NCBI RefSeq assembly: GCF_042649925.1
Contig: NZ_JBHSAF010000002.1
Coordinates: forward strand, 62,001-126,000
Direction of reading: 5' to 3'
Length of the DNA stretch: 64,000 nt
Source of the DNA: Pseudaeromonas sharmana
Lineage (GTDB): Bacteria > Pseudomonadota > Gammaproteobacteria > Enterobacterales > Aeromonadaceae
Numbering within the stretch: position 1 is the stretch's first letter; each line of letters opens with the position of its first letter. This document shows positions 7,787 through 16,472 of the stretch, in pieces. The notes under the pieces were generated by a model, which ran no database searches, was not told the origin of the DNA, and was given only the letters and a program-made list of their open reading frames with translations. The position numbers and the translations under genes are program-made.

Positions 7787-9256
7787 TCAGTAGTTGTAAG
7801 CACGTTCGCCATGAGAGGTCAGGTCCAGACCTTCGCGCTCGGCTTCGACCGGTACACGCAGACCTACCAGCTTGTCGACGATGAAGAAGGCGACCAGCGA
7901 GACCAGGCCAGACCAGATGATAGTGGTCAGAACGCCGATGGCTTGCACCTTGACTTGAGCAGCGATGGAATAATCTGCCGCAACCGCGTTAGAGACGTAG
8001 TCCCACACGCCAGTACCGCCCAAATCCGGAGAAGCAAAGACACCGGTCAGGATGGCACCCAGAATACCGCCGACACCGTGAACACCGAACACATCCAGCG
8101 AATCATCAACATTCAGCAGACGCTTCAGGCCATGCACACCCCACAGGCAAACAACACCGGCGATCGCCCCGATAATCATGGCACCACCGACCCCGACAAA
8201 GCCGGCTGCCGGAGTAATGGCTACCAGACCGGCAACGGCACCAGAGATAGCACCCAGCAGGGAAGGCTTGCCCTTCAGACCCCATTCAGCCAGCAGCCAG
8301 GTGAAGGTTGCTGCTGCCGTGGCCACCCAGGTGTTAACCAGTGCCAGCGCGGCGATGCCGTTAGCCTCAAGTGAGGAACCAGCGTTGAAGCCGAACCAGC
8401 CGAACCACAGCAGACAGGCACCGATCATCGACATGGTCAGGCTATGTGGTGCCATGGATTCGCGACCGAAACCGACACGCTTGCCGACGAAATAGGCACC
8501 GACCAGACCCGCAACCGCAGCGTTGATGTGCACAACGGTACCGCCTGCAAAGTCCAGATCGCCATGTTGGAACAACCAGCCGGCAGTGGCATTGGCGGCT
8601 TCGGCTGCAGCGGCATCAGTATATGCATCCGGACCAGCCCAGTACCACACCATGTGCGCCATCGGGATGTAGGAGAAGGTGAACCACAGCACCATGAACA
8701 GCAGCACGGCTGAGAAGCGGATACGCTCGGCAAACGCACCGAGGATCAGGCAGCAGGTGATGGCTGCGAATGCGCCCTGGAACACGACATAACCGAACTC
8801 GGAGATGCCGACACCCTTGGAGAAGGTGGCCGCAATAGAGTCAGGCGTAATGCCGCTCAGGAATAGCTTGCTCGCATTACCGAAAAACGCGTTGCCTTCT
8901 GTGAATGCAAAGCTATAGCCGTATGTGACCCAAAGCAGCGTGGCCAGCGCAAACACCACAAACACCTGGACCAGGACTGACAGCATGTTTTTGCTGCGCA
9001 CCAGCCCACCGTAGAACAGCGCAATGCCCGGAATGGACATCAGAATGACGAAGGTGGCAGAAACAAAAATCCAGCCGTTATCGCCTTTGTTGACGGTGAC
9101 GACAGGAGCCGGTGCGGGAGCCGCTGCAGTTTCTGCTGCTGGCGCGCTAGCCACTTCGGTAGCCGGTGCCGCACTGGTGGTTGTCTCGTCGCTCCAGGCC
9201 GGACTGGTGAAGCCGAAGGCTCCTACCAGTGCCAGTATTGCAAATAAGCGTTTCAT
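7787..9256 (-). CDS. amtB: Ammonium transporter AmtB
   Basis: 489 residues. Residues 1-22 are a signal peptide (ending SPAWSDE). A 30-residue Ala/Pro-rich stretch follows, and then the eleven-helix Amt channel. Visible family marks are PGIALFYGGLVRSKN at the start of the channel, the first pore histidine in GGTVVHINAAVAGL, and the second in FGVHGVGGILGA. The trimer conducts ammonium into the cell when nitrogen is scarce. Normally amtB follows glnK, the PII protein that plugs it; here no glnK is adjacent. Control is probably by NtrC and sigma-54 (separate entries). ATG at 9256 starts the signal peptide. Confidence 0.95.
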   Translation of the reverse strand: MKRLFAILALVGAFGFTSPAWSDETTTSAAPATEVASAPAAETAAAPAPAPVVTVNKGDNGWIFVSATFVILMSIPGIALFYGGLVRSKNMLSVLVQVFVVFALATLLWVTYGYSFAFTEGNAFFGNASKLFLSGITPDSIAATFSKGVGISEFGYVVFQGAFAAITCCLILGAFAERIRFSAVLLFMVLWFTFSYIPMAHMVWYWAGPDAYTDAAAAEAANATAGWLFQHGDLDFAGGTVVHINAAVAGLVGAYFVGKRVGFGRESMAPHSLTMSMIGACLLWFGWFGFNAGSSLEANGIAALALVNTWVATAAATFTWLLAEWGLKGKPSLLGAISGAVAGLVAITPAAGFVGVGGAMIIGAIAGVVCLWGVHGLKRLLNVDDSLDVFGVHGVGGILGAILTGVFASPDLGGTGVWDYVSNAVAADYSIAAQVKVQAIGVLTTIIWSGLVSLVAFFIVDKLVGLRVPVEAEREGLDLTSHGERAYNY

Positions 9257-9357
9257 TGTAGGTATCTCCCTGAAAGAATCGTGTCCTGGTATTCGCACAG
9301 ACATGGTCTGTTGAACTTGGCGGCTGGACAGGATGTCACTAACCTGTCGTTCCTATC

Positions 9358-9372
9358 GCAGGAAGTGTGCCA
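9358..9372 (-). promoter_or_regulatory. Sigma-54 promoter of amtB
   Basis: The minus strand reads TGGCACACTTCCTGC: GG and GC elements separated by exactly ten bases, close to the consensus TGGCAC-N5-TTGC. It points at amtB and lies about 100 bases upstream of its start codon. Motif seen directly; function inferred. Confidence 0.75.
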
Positions 9373-9477
9373 ACCTTTAAAATCGGTGCTAGAGGGTTGT
9401 TCAGCCTGTTTTTGTGCCGCGAATGCGCAAAAAAGCGGCAAGGTGCGATCCTGATTGATGCATCGCTATACAGTCTA

Positions 9478-9505
9478 GCACCATAATGGTGCGCTCGGAT
9501 GGTGC
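9478..9505. promoter_or_regulatory. NtrC binding sites upstream of amtB
   Basis: GCACC-ATAAT-GGTGC at 9478-9492 is a perfect NtrC-type palindrome (GCACC-N5-GGTGC). A weaker copy, GCGCT-CGGAT-GGTGC, follows immediately at 9491-9505. They lie about 105-150 bases upstream of the sigma-54 promoter, the normal enhancer distance. The 300-base gap between amtB and bioH holds these sites and the promoter, and nothing else was recognised there. Confidence 0.7.
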
Positions 9506-9556
9506 GTTGCCGTCGTCTGAACAACCAGAGTGCGGCAGGCCCCAGTAAGGAACAAA

Positions 9557-10333
9557 ATGATGTCGATCCATATCGAGACACAGGGCCAGGGGACGGATCT
9601 GATCCTGCTACCTGGCTGGGGGATGAACGGGGCTGTATTTGAGGCGTTTGCCGGACAATTGGCGTCGTTTTGTCGAGTGCATGTGGTTGACCTGCCAGGG
9701 TATGGGTTTACGCCCTGGCACGTCGATTATGCAGCCCTGCCCAAGATGCTGACGGCGCTGGAGAGAGAATTGCCTGCCGCTGGCTACCTGCTTGGCTGGT
9801 CATTGGGGGGCATGTTGGCCTGGAAACTGGCATTGCGTCAGCCTCAACGCTGGCAAGGCGTTATTACCATGGCCTCTTCGCCCCGATTCGTCGCGTCTGA
9901 GGAGTGGCCGGGAGTACGCCCAATGGTTTTGGCAGGCTTTGAACAACAGTTGCAACAGGAGAGTGCCCGCACCGTGGAGCGCTTTTTGGCGATTCAGGCC
10001 ATGGGGAGTCCCTCTGCTCGAGAGGATGTTCGCCAAATGAAAATGCGTCTGGAGAGCCGGCCCGCAGCCGACGCTGCTGCTCTCAGTGCGGGATTGACGT
10101 GGCTGGAGTCCCTGGATCTACGGGAAGCGCTGTCTAGGTTGCAGGTGCCTTCGCTGAGCCTGTTTGGGCGCCTTGATGGCCTGGTTCCTGTCGCAGTCAT
10201 GTCCCAGCCCTGCCTGCAGCATCCTCAGCTGCGTACTGTGTGCCTGACGAATTCGGCGCACGCCCCGTTTTTAACTGAACCAGACGCCGTATGCCAGCAA
10301 CTACAGCTTTTCATGTCACATCCTGGTCGATAG
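9557..10333 (+). CDS. bioH: Pimeloyl-ACP methyl ester carboxylesterase
   Basis: 258 residues, alpha/beta hydrolase. It removes the methyl group from pimeloyl-ACP methyl ester and so ends the pimelate stage of biotin synthesis. The catalytic serine is Ser82 in LGWSLGGM, the same number as in E. coli BioH; the aspartate is in GRLDGLVPV and the histidine in NSAHAPFL. LLPGWGMNGAVFE near the N terminus gives the oxyanion-hole region. Start at ATG 9557 was chosen from the AAGGAACAAA just upstream; another ATG follows at 9560. Divergent from amtB, and two genes away from its usual partner gntX. Confidence 0.92.
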   Translation: MMSIHIETQGQGTDLILLPGWGMNGAVFEAFAGQLASFCRVHVVDLPGYGFTPWHVDYAALPKMLTALERELPAAGYLLGWSLGGMLAWKLALRQPQRWQGVITMASSPRFVASEEWPGVRPMVLAGFEQQLQQESARTVERFLAIQAMGSPSAREDVRQMKMRLESRPAADAAALSAGLTWLESLDLREALSRLQVPSLSLFGRLDGLVPVAVMSQPCLQHPQLRTVCLTNSAHAPFLTEPDAVCQQLQLFMSHPGR

Positions 10334-10402
10334 TGACTTTCACTTCGGCGGGCTTTGGTTAATAATTATACTGTCATAACCGCCAGTGTCTGGAGGAAGA
10401 CC

Positions 10403-10645
10403 ATGGAAATTAATGGCGCCATGAACAGTGGCATCACCGGCTTCCAGCGAGCCAGCAGCCAGGTGGACCAAAGTGCAGCCAAGTTGGCCTCCGCCGCGGC
10501 CACGCCGACGGCAGCAGAATCTACCGTCAACGTGACAGATGAGCTGGTGAGTCTCAAGGTGGCTGAGCAATCCGGTCTCGCCAGTGGTGAAGTGATCAAG
10601 ACAGCAGATGAGATGATGGGAACCCTGATCGATATTCGGGTTTGA
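10403..10645 (+). CDS. Small protein resembling the C-terminal tail of flagellar rod proteins
   Basis: 80 residues, function unknown. The last 35 residues (DELVSLKVAEQSGLASGEVI and then KTADEMMGTLIDIRV) resemble the helical C-terminal segment of FlgC/FlgG-type axial proteins, which ends with a similar pattern of Met/Leu and a TAD-M-TL motif. The rest is Ala/Ser-rich. The ATG at 10403 has GGAGGAAG eight bases upstream, a strong ribosome binding site, so the gene is very likely real. Its TGA overlaps the ATG of the next gene (TGATG), suggesting coupled translation. There are no flagellar genes nearby. The resemblance is weak and needs a profile search. Confidence 0.65.
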   Translation: MEINGAMNSGITGFQRASSQVDQSAAKLASAAATPTAAESTVNVTDELVSLKVAEQSGLASGEVIKTADEMMGTLIDIRV

Positions 10646-11526
10646 TGATGAATATCTCGCCGACCTATCCCAATCTGGTGCCGTTGGCATTGCATCCGGC
10701 GACGGAAGCGGCTCGACGCGACACCCGGCAACGTGAACTGGTTCCCGCCACGAACCAGAGCGAGGCCTATGCTCGCGAATCCCAGGTCGGCAGTGAAAAA
10801 GATCGCGCGCGTAACAACGAAAGTCGCCCTGTGACGTACTCTGCCCTGGAGTCCTCTGTCACCCTGACGGAGCAAGCGGTACAGTCACGCCAGGAGGACG
10901 AGGGACAAAAACAACAGCAGCAAACCCGTTCTGATGATGCTCAGCAGGATTCCCGTTCGGGAAGCGATGAGACGCGCGGGCAGGATGGTAGCCAGCTCAG
11001 TGAAAGCGAGCAAAAGCAGGTCGAGGAGCTGCAAGCGCGAGATGACGAGGTGCGGCGGCATGAGCAGCAGCACCAGAGTGCAGGTGGCCAATATGCCTCG
11101 GCACCAACCTATGACATGACGAGAGGCCCGGATGGCGCCATGTATGCCACCGGGGGCGAGGTGCGTATCGAGCTGGGCAAAGAGTCGAGCCCGCAGGCCA
11201 CCATCGACAAAATGCAGCAGGTCCGCGCGGCTGCCTTGGCGCCTCAGGAGCCCTCCTCGCAAGACCGCCGTGTCGCGGCTCGGGCTGCGCAAATCGCCAG
11301 TGAAGCGCGCGGCGAATTACTGGCTCAGCAAAATGGACCAGCAGAGAGTGCGGATAGCGTGACGCAAGAGGATCCTGCCGTCGCCAAGGTCATTGGCAGC
11401 ATTGCAGAGGGCGGGGAGCAGTACACGCCGTATATGACATTGCGGCGGCGGGTTATCGCCGATCGTTATGCCTCCTCTTGGCAGAGCGAGCGTAATGGCA
11501 ACCAAGGTGTCAGCCGCTATGCCTGA
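10645..11526 (+). CDS. SprA-related putative metalloprotease (HEQQH)
   Basis: 293 residues. Residues 1-125 are polar, glutamine- and charge-rich and probably disordered. Residues 125-235 hold the SprA-related (CJM1_0395 type) domain: VEELQARDDEVRRHEQQHQ, then GGQYASAPTYDMTRGPDG, ATGGEVRIELG, and AAALAPQEPSSQDRRVAARA. HEQQH at residues 139-143 fits the zinc-protease HExxH pattern, hence the family's putative metalloprotease label. No activity or biological role is known to me. No signal peptide is seen. The start overlaps the stop of the preceding small gene; a TTG (10642) and a second ATG (10648) are alternatives. Confidence 0.8.
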   Translation: MMNISPTYPNLVPLALHPATEAARRDTRQRELVPATNQSEAYARESQVGSEKDRARNNESRPVTYSALESSVTLTEQAVQSRQEDEGQKQQQQTRSDDAQQDSRSGSDETRGQDGSQLSESEQKQVEELQARDDEVRRHEQQHQSAGGQYASAPTYDMTRGPDGAMYATGGEVRIELGKESSPQATIDKMQQVRAAALAPQEPSSQDRRVAARAAQIASEARGELLAQQNGPAESADSVTQEDPAVAKVIGSIAEGGEQYTPYMTLRRRVIADRYASSWQSERNGNQGVSRYA

Positions 11527-11562
11527 TCCCTGTTGCGCCAGAGCATCAGCTCGTCGGGCATG

Positions 11563-11590
11563 AAAAAGGGAGCATTGTGCTCCCTTTTTT
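11563..11590. terminator. Bidirectional terminator between the SprA-related gene and tex
   Basis: AAAAAGGGAGCA, loop TTG, TGCTCCCTTTTTT: a long perfect stem with A and T tracts on either side. It lies between the convergent ends of the SprA-related gene and tex and can serve both. Confidence 0.88.
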
Positions 11591-11624
11591 GTAGATGTAG
11601 TCGACCCAGTGGAGGTGGGCCTAT

Positions 11625-13916
11625 TCAGCGGCGTTTGGCATTGGCAAAGGCTTCAGCCAAGGCGTTGTTGCCAACCGGTGAGGCTTCACGACGTGAATCG
11701 CGTTTCGGCGGCGCGCTCGGACGCGTCCGGGAGGCCGGAGCGGCACCTGGCTGGACTTCATCCTGCAAACGCATGGTCAGGGCAATTCGTTTGCGTGGAA
11801 TGTCGACTTCCACCACCTTGACGCGGACTATGTCTCCGGCCTTGACGACTTCGCGCGGATCCTTGATGAAGCGATCCGTCAGTGCCGAAATATGCACCAG
11901 GCCATCCTGATGAACGCCCACGTCGACGAAGGCCCCAAAGTTGGTGACGTTGGTCACGCAGCCCTCTAGGACCATGCCCGGCTGGAGATCCTGCAAGGTC
12001 TCCACGCCCTCGCGGAAGCTTGCAGTTCGAAACTCAGGACGCGGGTCGCGACCTGGCTTGTCCAGTTCGGCAATGATGTCAGTGACAGTGGGGATCCCAA
12101 AACGCGCATCGGTGAAGTCGGCGGCGTTCAACCCCCTGAGCAACAGCCCATTCCCCAGCAGTTCACGCACGGATTTTCCTGTTTTGGCCAGGATTTGCTC
12201 GACGACTGGATAGGCTTCAGGGTGAACGGAGGAGGCATCCAGAGGATTGCGGCCATCGGTGATGCGCAGAAAACCAGCACACTGCTCAAAGGCTTTGGGA
12301 CCCAGTCGGCTGACACGCAACAACTGCTGCCGATCATGGAATGGCCCGTGTTCATCACGATGCAGCACTATGTTCTGAGCCAGGGTTTTACTCAGACCAG
12401 AGACTCGGGTAAGCAGGGGTACGGATGCGGTATTGACGTCGACCCCAACGGCGTTGACACAATCTTCGACGACGGTATCGAGGTTCTTCGCCAACTGACT
12501 CTGGCTGACATCATGCTGGTACTGACCCACACCGATGCTCTTGGGATCGATTTTGACCAGTTCGGCCAGCGGGTCCTGCAAGCGGCGGGCGATCGAGACG
12601 GCTCCTCGTAGTGATACGTCCAACTGTGGGAACTCCAATGCCGCCAGCTCGGAGGCGGAGTAGACAGACGCCCCTGCCTCGCTGACGACGACTTTCTGTG
12701 CCGTGAGCTCGGGATGACGCTTCAGCATGTCACTGACCAGGCGCTCTGTCTCGCGGGAGGCGGTGCCGTTGCCAATACTGATGAGTGAAACCTGGTGCCG
12801 CTGGCACAGGTTAGCCAGGGTTTTTATCGCCGCCTCGACCTGCAGGCGAGGTTCGAATGGATAGACGGTGTCCGTGGCCACCAGTTTGCCAGTCGCGTCG
12901 ACGATGGCGACTTTGACCCCGGTGCGGATGCCAGGATCCAACCCCATGGTGGTTTGCATACCGGCAGGCGCCGCCATCAGCAGATCCTTGAGGTTATTGG
13001 CAAACACCCGTATGGCTTCCGCTTCGGCCTGCTCACGCAGGGTACCAATCAGCTCGGTTTCCATCTGCGGGGCCAGTTTGATTTTCCAGGTCCAGCTGAC
13101 GACACTGCTTAACCAGCGATCGGCGGGCCGGTTGGCAAGTTTCAGTGCCAGATGACTGGCGATCAACCCTTCACAAGGGTGTGGCATTCCCTCTTCACCG
13201 ACGACCAGACTCAGCGCCAGTATGCCTTCGTTGCGACCGCGCAACATGGCCAGCATGCGGTGGGAGGGCACCTTGGCCAGTGGCTCCTGATGCGCGAAAT
13301 AGTCTTTAAACTTGGCGCCTTCATGCTCTTTGCCTGCCAGGACGCGGGCTTGCAATTCGGCCTGCTGCCACAGGTAACGGCGCAGGGTGTCCAGTAGCGC
13401 GGCCTCCTCGGCAAATCGCTCCATCAAGATGTAACGCGCGCCGTCCAAGGCGGCTTTGGTATCGTCGATCTGATGGTCGGGGTTGAGGAAAGTGCGGGCT
13501 TCCTGTTCCGGATCCAGCATCGGATTGGCGAGCAGTCGCTCGGCCAGCGGTTGCAGTCCGGCTTCAATGGCCATCTGGCCCTTGGTTCGCCGTTTTGGTT
13601 TGTAGGGCAGATAGAGGTCTTCAAGGCGGGTTTTGGTTTCGGCGGCCAACAACTCAGCGCGTAATGCCGGGCTTAATTTGCCCTGTTCTTCGATACTGGC
13701 CAGGATGCTCTGTCGACGATCTTCCAATTCACGCAGATAACCCAGTCTCTGCTCGAGGGTACGTAATTGGGTATCGTCGAGTCCGCCGGTCACCTCTTTC
13801 CGGTAACGGGCGATAAAGGGGACGGTTGCCCCTTCGTCAAGCAAGCGGATGGCGGAATCGACCTGTTCGGGACGGGCCTGGAGTTCAGTGGCGATAAGCT
13901 GACTGATAGCGGTCAT
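11625..13916 (-). CDS. tex: Transcription accessory protein Tex (S1 RNA-binding)
   Basis: 763 residues. Tex-family helical N-terminal region with LLDEGATVPFIARYRKE near the start, a YqgF/RNase H-like domain (MGLDPGIRTGVKVAIVDATG, about residues 325-345), helix-hairpin-helix segments (ASVPLLTRVSGLSKTLAQNI), and a C-terminal S1 domain (GCVTNVTNFGAFVDVGVHQD). It is a nucleic-acid-binding protein linked to transcription and toxin expression. Close to E. coli YhgF over its whole length. ATG 13916 was chosen from the AGAGAAG just upstream and the family start; an ATG at 13934 is the alternative. Divergent from greB, as in E. coli, where greB and yhgF are also neighbours. Confidence 0.95.
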   Translation of the reverse strand: MTAISQLIATELQARPEQVDSAIRLLDEGATVPFIARYRKEVTGGLDDTQLRTLEQRLGYLRELEDRRQSILASIEEQGKLSPALRAELLAAETKTRLEDLYLPYKPKRRTKGQMAIEAGLQPLAERLLANPMLDPEQEARTFLNPDHQIDDTKAALDGARYILMERFAEEAALLDTLRRYLWQQAELQARVLAGKEHEGAKFKDYFAHQEPLAKVPSHRMLAMLRGRNEGILALSLVVGEEGMPHPCEGLIASHLALKLANRPADRWLSSVVSWTWKIKLAPQMETELIGTLREQAEAEAIRVFANNLKDLLMAAPAGMQTTMGLDPGIRTGVKVAIVDATGKLVATDTVYPFEPRLQVEAAIKTLANLCQRHQVSLISIGNGTASRETERLVSDMLKRHPELTAQKVVVSEAGASVYSASELAALEFPQLDVSLRGAVSIARRLQDPLAELVKIDPKSIGVGQYQHDVSQSQLAKNLDTVVEDCVNAVGVDVNTASVPLLTRVSGLSKTLAQNIVLHRDEHGPFHDRQQLLRVSRLGPKAFEQCAGFLRITDGRNPLDASSVHPEAYPVVEQILAKTGKSVRELLGNGLLLRGLNAADFTDARFGIPTVTDIIAELDKPGRDPRPEFRTASFREGVETLQDLQPGMVLEGCVTNVTNFGAFVDVGVHQDGLVHISALTDRFIKDPREVVKAGDIVRVKVVEVDIPRKRIALTMRLQDEVQPGAAPASRTRPSAPPKRDSRREASPVGNNALAEAFANAKRR

Positions 13917-14115
13917 CGATCTTCTCTTGTGCATGCGGATATCGAGAGCGGAAAGTCTGAGCTTTCCGTCGGCATGGGCACAGCATACCGCAGTTGTCGG
14001 GGAGAACCCAAAAGCCGCCCCCAGCCTCGGACATGGCGACTGAGTGTCGGCTGCTGGCCATGAGTCCGGCCGGCAGTATAGAGTAGCGCGTTGCGATAGA
14101 TGAGGACGTCATGCC

Positions 14116-14652
14116 ATGAGAACACCGCTTATTACCCGTGAAGGCTACGAGGCGTTGAAACAAGAACTCGATTACCTGTGGCGCGAGCTGAGGCCCGAGG
14201 TGACGCGCAAAGTGGCCTGGGCTGCCAGTCTGGGCGATCGCAGTGAGAATGCCGATTATCACTACAACAAAAAACTGTTGCGCGAAATCGATCGCCGCGT
14301 CCGCTATCTGCGCAAAGGACTGGAGCTGCTAAAGGTGGTGGACTACTCGCCGCAGCAGGAGGGTAAGGTCTTCTTTGGGGCCTGGGTGGAAGTTGAGAAT
14401 GACGATGGCGAAATCAAGCGCTTCCGGATTGTCGGGCCGGATGAAATTTACCAGCGTAAGGATGTCATCTCGATTGATGCGCCGATGGCTCGAGCCTTGT
14501 TGAAACGCGGTGTCGATGAGGAGGCCGTCGTGCCGACGCCCGCCGGTCCGAAAAGCTGGTATATCAATTTGATCGCCTATCAGCTGCCGCCGGGATGGCC
14601 AGCACCCGCACCTCGCAGCCGCTGGCAGCGAGATGAGGACGATCCCGTGTAA
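14116..14652 (+). CDS. greB: Transcription elongation factor GreB
   Basis: 178 residues. It binds the secondary channel of RNA polymerase and stimulates cleavage of backtracked transcripts. The N-terminal coiled coil contains the acidic tip LGDRSENADYHYNKKLLREI (Asp and Glu that position the catalytic metal). SPQQEGKVFFGAWVEVENDDG and the C-terminal FKBP-like domain follow. The protein is about 20 residues longer than E. coli GreB (158) because of a Pro/Arg/Asp-rich tail after SWYINLIAY. The ATG 14116 start matches the MKTPL-type family start. The two-component pair ompR-envZ, next to greB in E. coli, is absent here. Confidence 0.94.
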   Translation: MRTPLITREGYEALKQELDYLWRELRPEVTRKVAWAASLGDRSENADYHYNKKLLREIDRRVRYLRKGLELLKVVDYSPQQEGKVFFGAWVEVENDDGEIKRFRIVGPDEIYQRKDVISIDAPMARALLKRGVDEEAVVPTPAGPKSWYINLIAYQLPPGWPAPAPRSRWQRDEDDPV

Positions 14653-14666
14653 CGAATCGGATGCCC

Positions 14667-14721
14667 AGCGGGCGAGTTACACGCTTAAGGAAAGAAGCTG
14701 GACGCGTCCAGTTTGCCCGCT
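14667..14721. repeat. Nested inverted repeat downstream of greB
   Basis: AGCGGGC (14667-14673) pairs with GCCCGCT (14715-14721). The 41-base interior contains a 14-base perfect palindrome CTGGACGCGTCCAG (14698-14711). It lacks a T tract after it. It may be a greB mRNA 3' structure or a protein site. The rest of the 197-base gap up to the pckA stop shows only a short GGCGGCA/TGCCGCC hairpin near 14753. Confidence 0.5.
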
Positions 14722-14849
14722 AGTCGTTATCTCTGCGCTGGAAACGCGATGGCGGCATCCCTGCCGCCAACGTTGGGTTCACTGGGGTACATAGAGCCTT
14801 ATCCGATCAGCATTGGCCTGAAGTTCCCTGTAACGCGAGGCCCTCCTGA

Positions 14850-16472
14850 TTACGGCAACTGGGGGCCAGCAGCAACCAGCCGCTTGCCTTCATCGTTGTC
14901 GGTGTACTGGGTGAAGTTTTTGATGAAACGGGCGGCTAAATCTTCTGCCTTGCTCTGCCATTGTGCCGGGTCGGCATAGGTCATGCGCGGATCCAGAATG
15001 TGCGGATTGACATTTGGCAGGTCGAGCGGCATGGCCAGGCCGAAGATTGGCAGTGTACTCATGGGGGCCCGGTCGATCGCGCCGTCCAGAATTGCATCGA
15101 TGATGGCGCGAGTGTCCTTGATGGATATCCGTTTTCCTGTGCCATTCCAGCCGGTGTTGACCAGATAAGCTTCAGCACCGCAGGCTTCCATGCGCTTGAC
15201 CAGCTCTTGTCCATACTGCGTCGGATGCAGTGTCAGAAATGCCTTCCCAAAACAGGCAGAGAAGGTCGGCTGAGGTTCAGTCACTCCGCGCTCCGTGCCG
15301 GCCAGCTTGGCCGTAAACCCAGAGAGGAAATGGTATTTGGTCTGTTCCTTGGTCAGCTTGGAGACGGGCGGCAGCACGCCAAAAGCATCGGCGGTCAGGA
15401 AGATGACCTTGGTGGCATGTCCGGCGGCCGAGACGGGTTTGACGATGTTGTCGATATGGTACAACGGGTAGGAGACGCGGGTATTTTCCGTGCGGCTGCC
15501 ATCGTCAAAGTCCACATTGCCGTCGTCGTCGACGGTGACGTTTTCGAGCAGGGCATCGCGACGAATGGCATTGTAGATGTCCGGTTCGGCTTCCTTACAC
15601 AGCTTGATGGTCTTGGCGTAGCAGCCCCCTTCAAAATTGAAGACACCGCTGTCGTCCCAGCCGTGTTCGTCATCACCGATCAGGGCTCGCTTGGGATCGG
15701 TAGACAGCGTGGTTTTGCCTGTGCCTGACAAACCGAAGAAAATGGCGACATCCCCCGCTTTGCCTACATTCGCGGAGCAGTGCATTGAGGCAATACCGCG
15801 CAGCGGCAGCAGGTAGTTCATCACCGAGAACAGTCCTTTCTTCATTTCGCCACCGTACCAGGTGCCGCCGATGACCTGCATCTTCTCGGTCAGATTGAAC
15901 GCGACGAAGTTCTCTGAGTTCAGCCCTTGCTCTTGCCATTGCGGGTTGGTGCATTTGGAGCCGTTTAGCACGACAAAATCCGGTTCAAAGCCCACCAGTT
16001 CATCTGCGCTAGGACGGATAAACATGTTTTTGGCAAAGTGCGCTTGCCAGGCGACCTCGGTGATGATGCGCACACGGAGACGACTGTCAGGATTGGCGCC
16101 ACAGAAGCCATCGATGACATATAGCCGCTTGCCGGAGAGCTCTTCCTGGACCAGTGACTTCAGGTGACTCCACACTTGCGACGTAATCGGTTTATTGTCA
16201 TTTTTTCCCCCCTCGCTCCACCAGACCGTGTCCCGGGTCGTGTCGTCGAGCACCAGGTATTTGTCCTTTGGTGAGCGTCCGGTAAAGACACCGGTATCTA
16301 CCTTGACGGCGCCCAGAGCGGTGACCATTCCCCGCTCGTAACCGGTGAGTGCCGGATTGGTTTCCTCTGAGAACAACTGCTCGTAGGAGGGGTTGCGTAC
16401 TATCTCGGTAACGTCGTGGATACCGTAACGGTCGAGGCTAGGAACGTCAGCCAGGGTCGTATGTGTTGTCAT
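14850..16472 (-). CDS. pckA: Phosphoenolpyruvate carboxykinase (ATP)
   Basis: 540 residues. It converts oxaloacetate plus ATP to phosphoenolpyruvate, CO2 and ADP, the first step of gluconeogenesis. Marks seen: GVFTGRSPKDKY (about residues 60-71), the kinase-1a P-loop GLSGTGKTTLS (about 246-256), the metal-binding IGDDEHGWDD segment, and ENTRVSYPLYHI. Normal length. The ATG at 16472 has AGGAGA at good distance. hslR and hslO lie upstream on the same strand as in E. coli, but hslO has its own terminator, so pckA has its own promoter in the 310-base gap. Confidence 0.96.
   Translation of the reverse strand: MTTHTTLADVPSLDRYGIHDVTEIVRNPSYEQLFSEETNPALTGYERGMVTALGAVKVDTGVFTGRSPKDKYLVLDDTTRDTVWWSEGGKNDNKPITSQVWSHLKSLVQEELSGKRLYVIDGFCGANPDSRLRVRIITEVAWQAHFAKNMFIRPSADELVGFEPDFVVLNGSKCTNPQWQEQGLNSENFVAFNLTEKMQVIGGTWYGGEMKKGLFSVMNYLLPLRGIASMHCSANVGKAGDVAIFFGLSGTGKTTLSTDPKRALIGDDEHGWDDSGVFNFEGGCYAKTIKLCKEAEPDIYNAIRRDALLENVTVDDDGNVDFDDGSRTENTRVSYPLYHIDNIVKPVSAAGHATKVIFLTADAFGVLPPVSKLTKEQTKYHFLSGFTAKLAGTERGVTEPQPTFSACFGKAFLTLHPTQYGQELVKRMEACGAEAYLVNTGWNGTGKRISIKDTRAIIDAILDGAIDRAPMSTLPIFGLAMPLDLPNVNPHILDPRMTYADPAQWQSKAEDLAARFIKNFTQYTDNDEGKRLVAAGPQLP

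Noticed and set aside
14753..14772. GGCGGCA/TGCCGCC hairpin as a pckA terminator
   Set aside because: No T tract on the minus strand after the stem; position suits but evidence is too weak.
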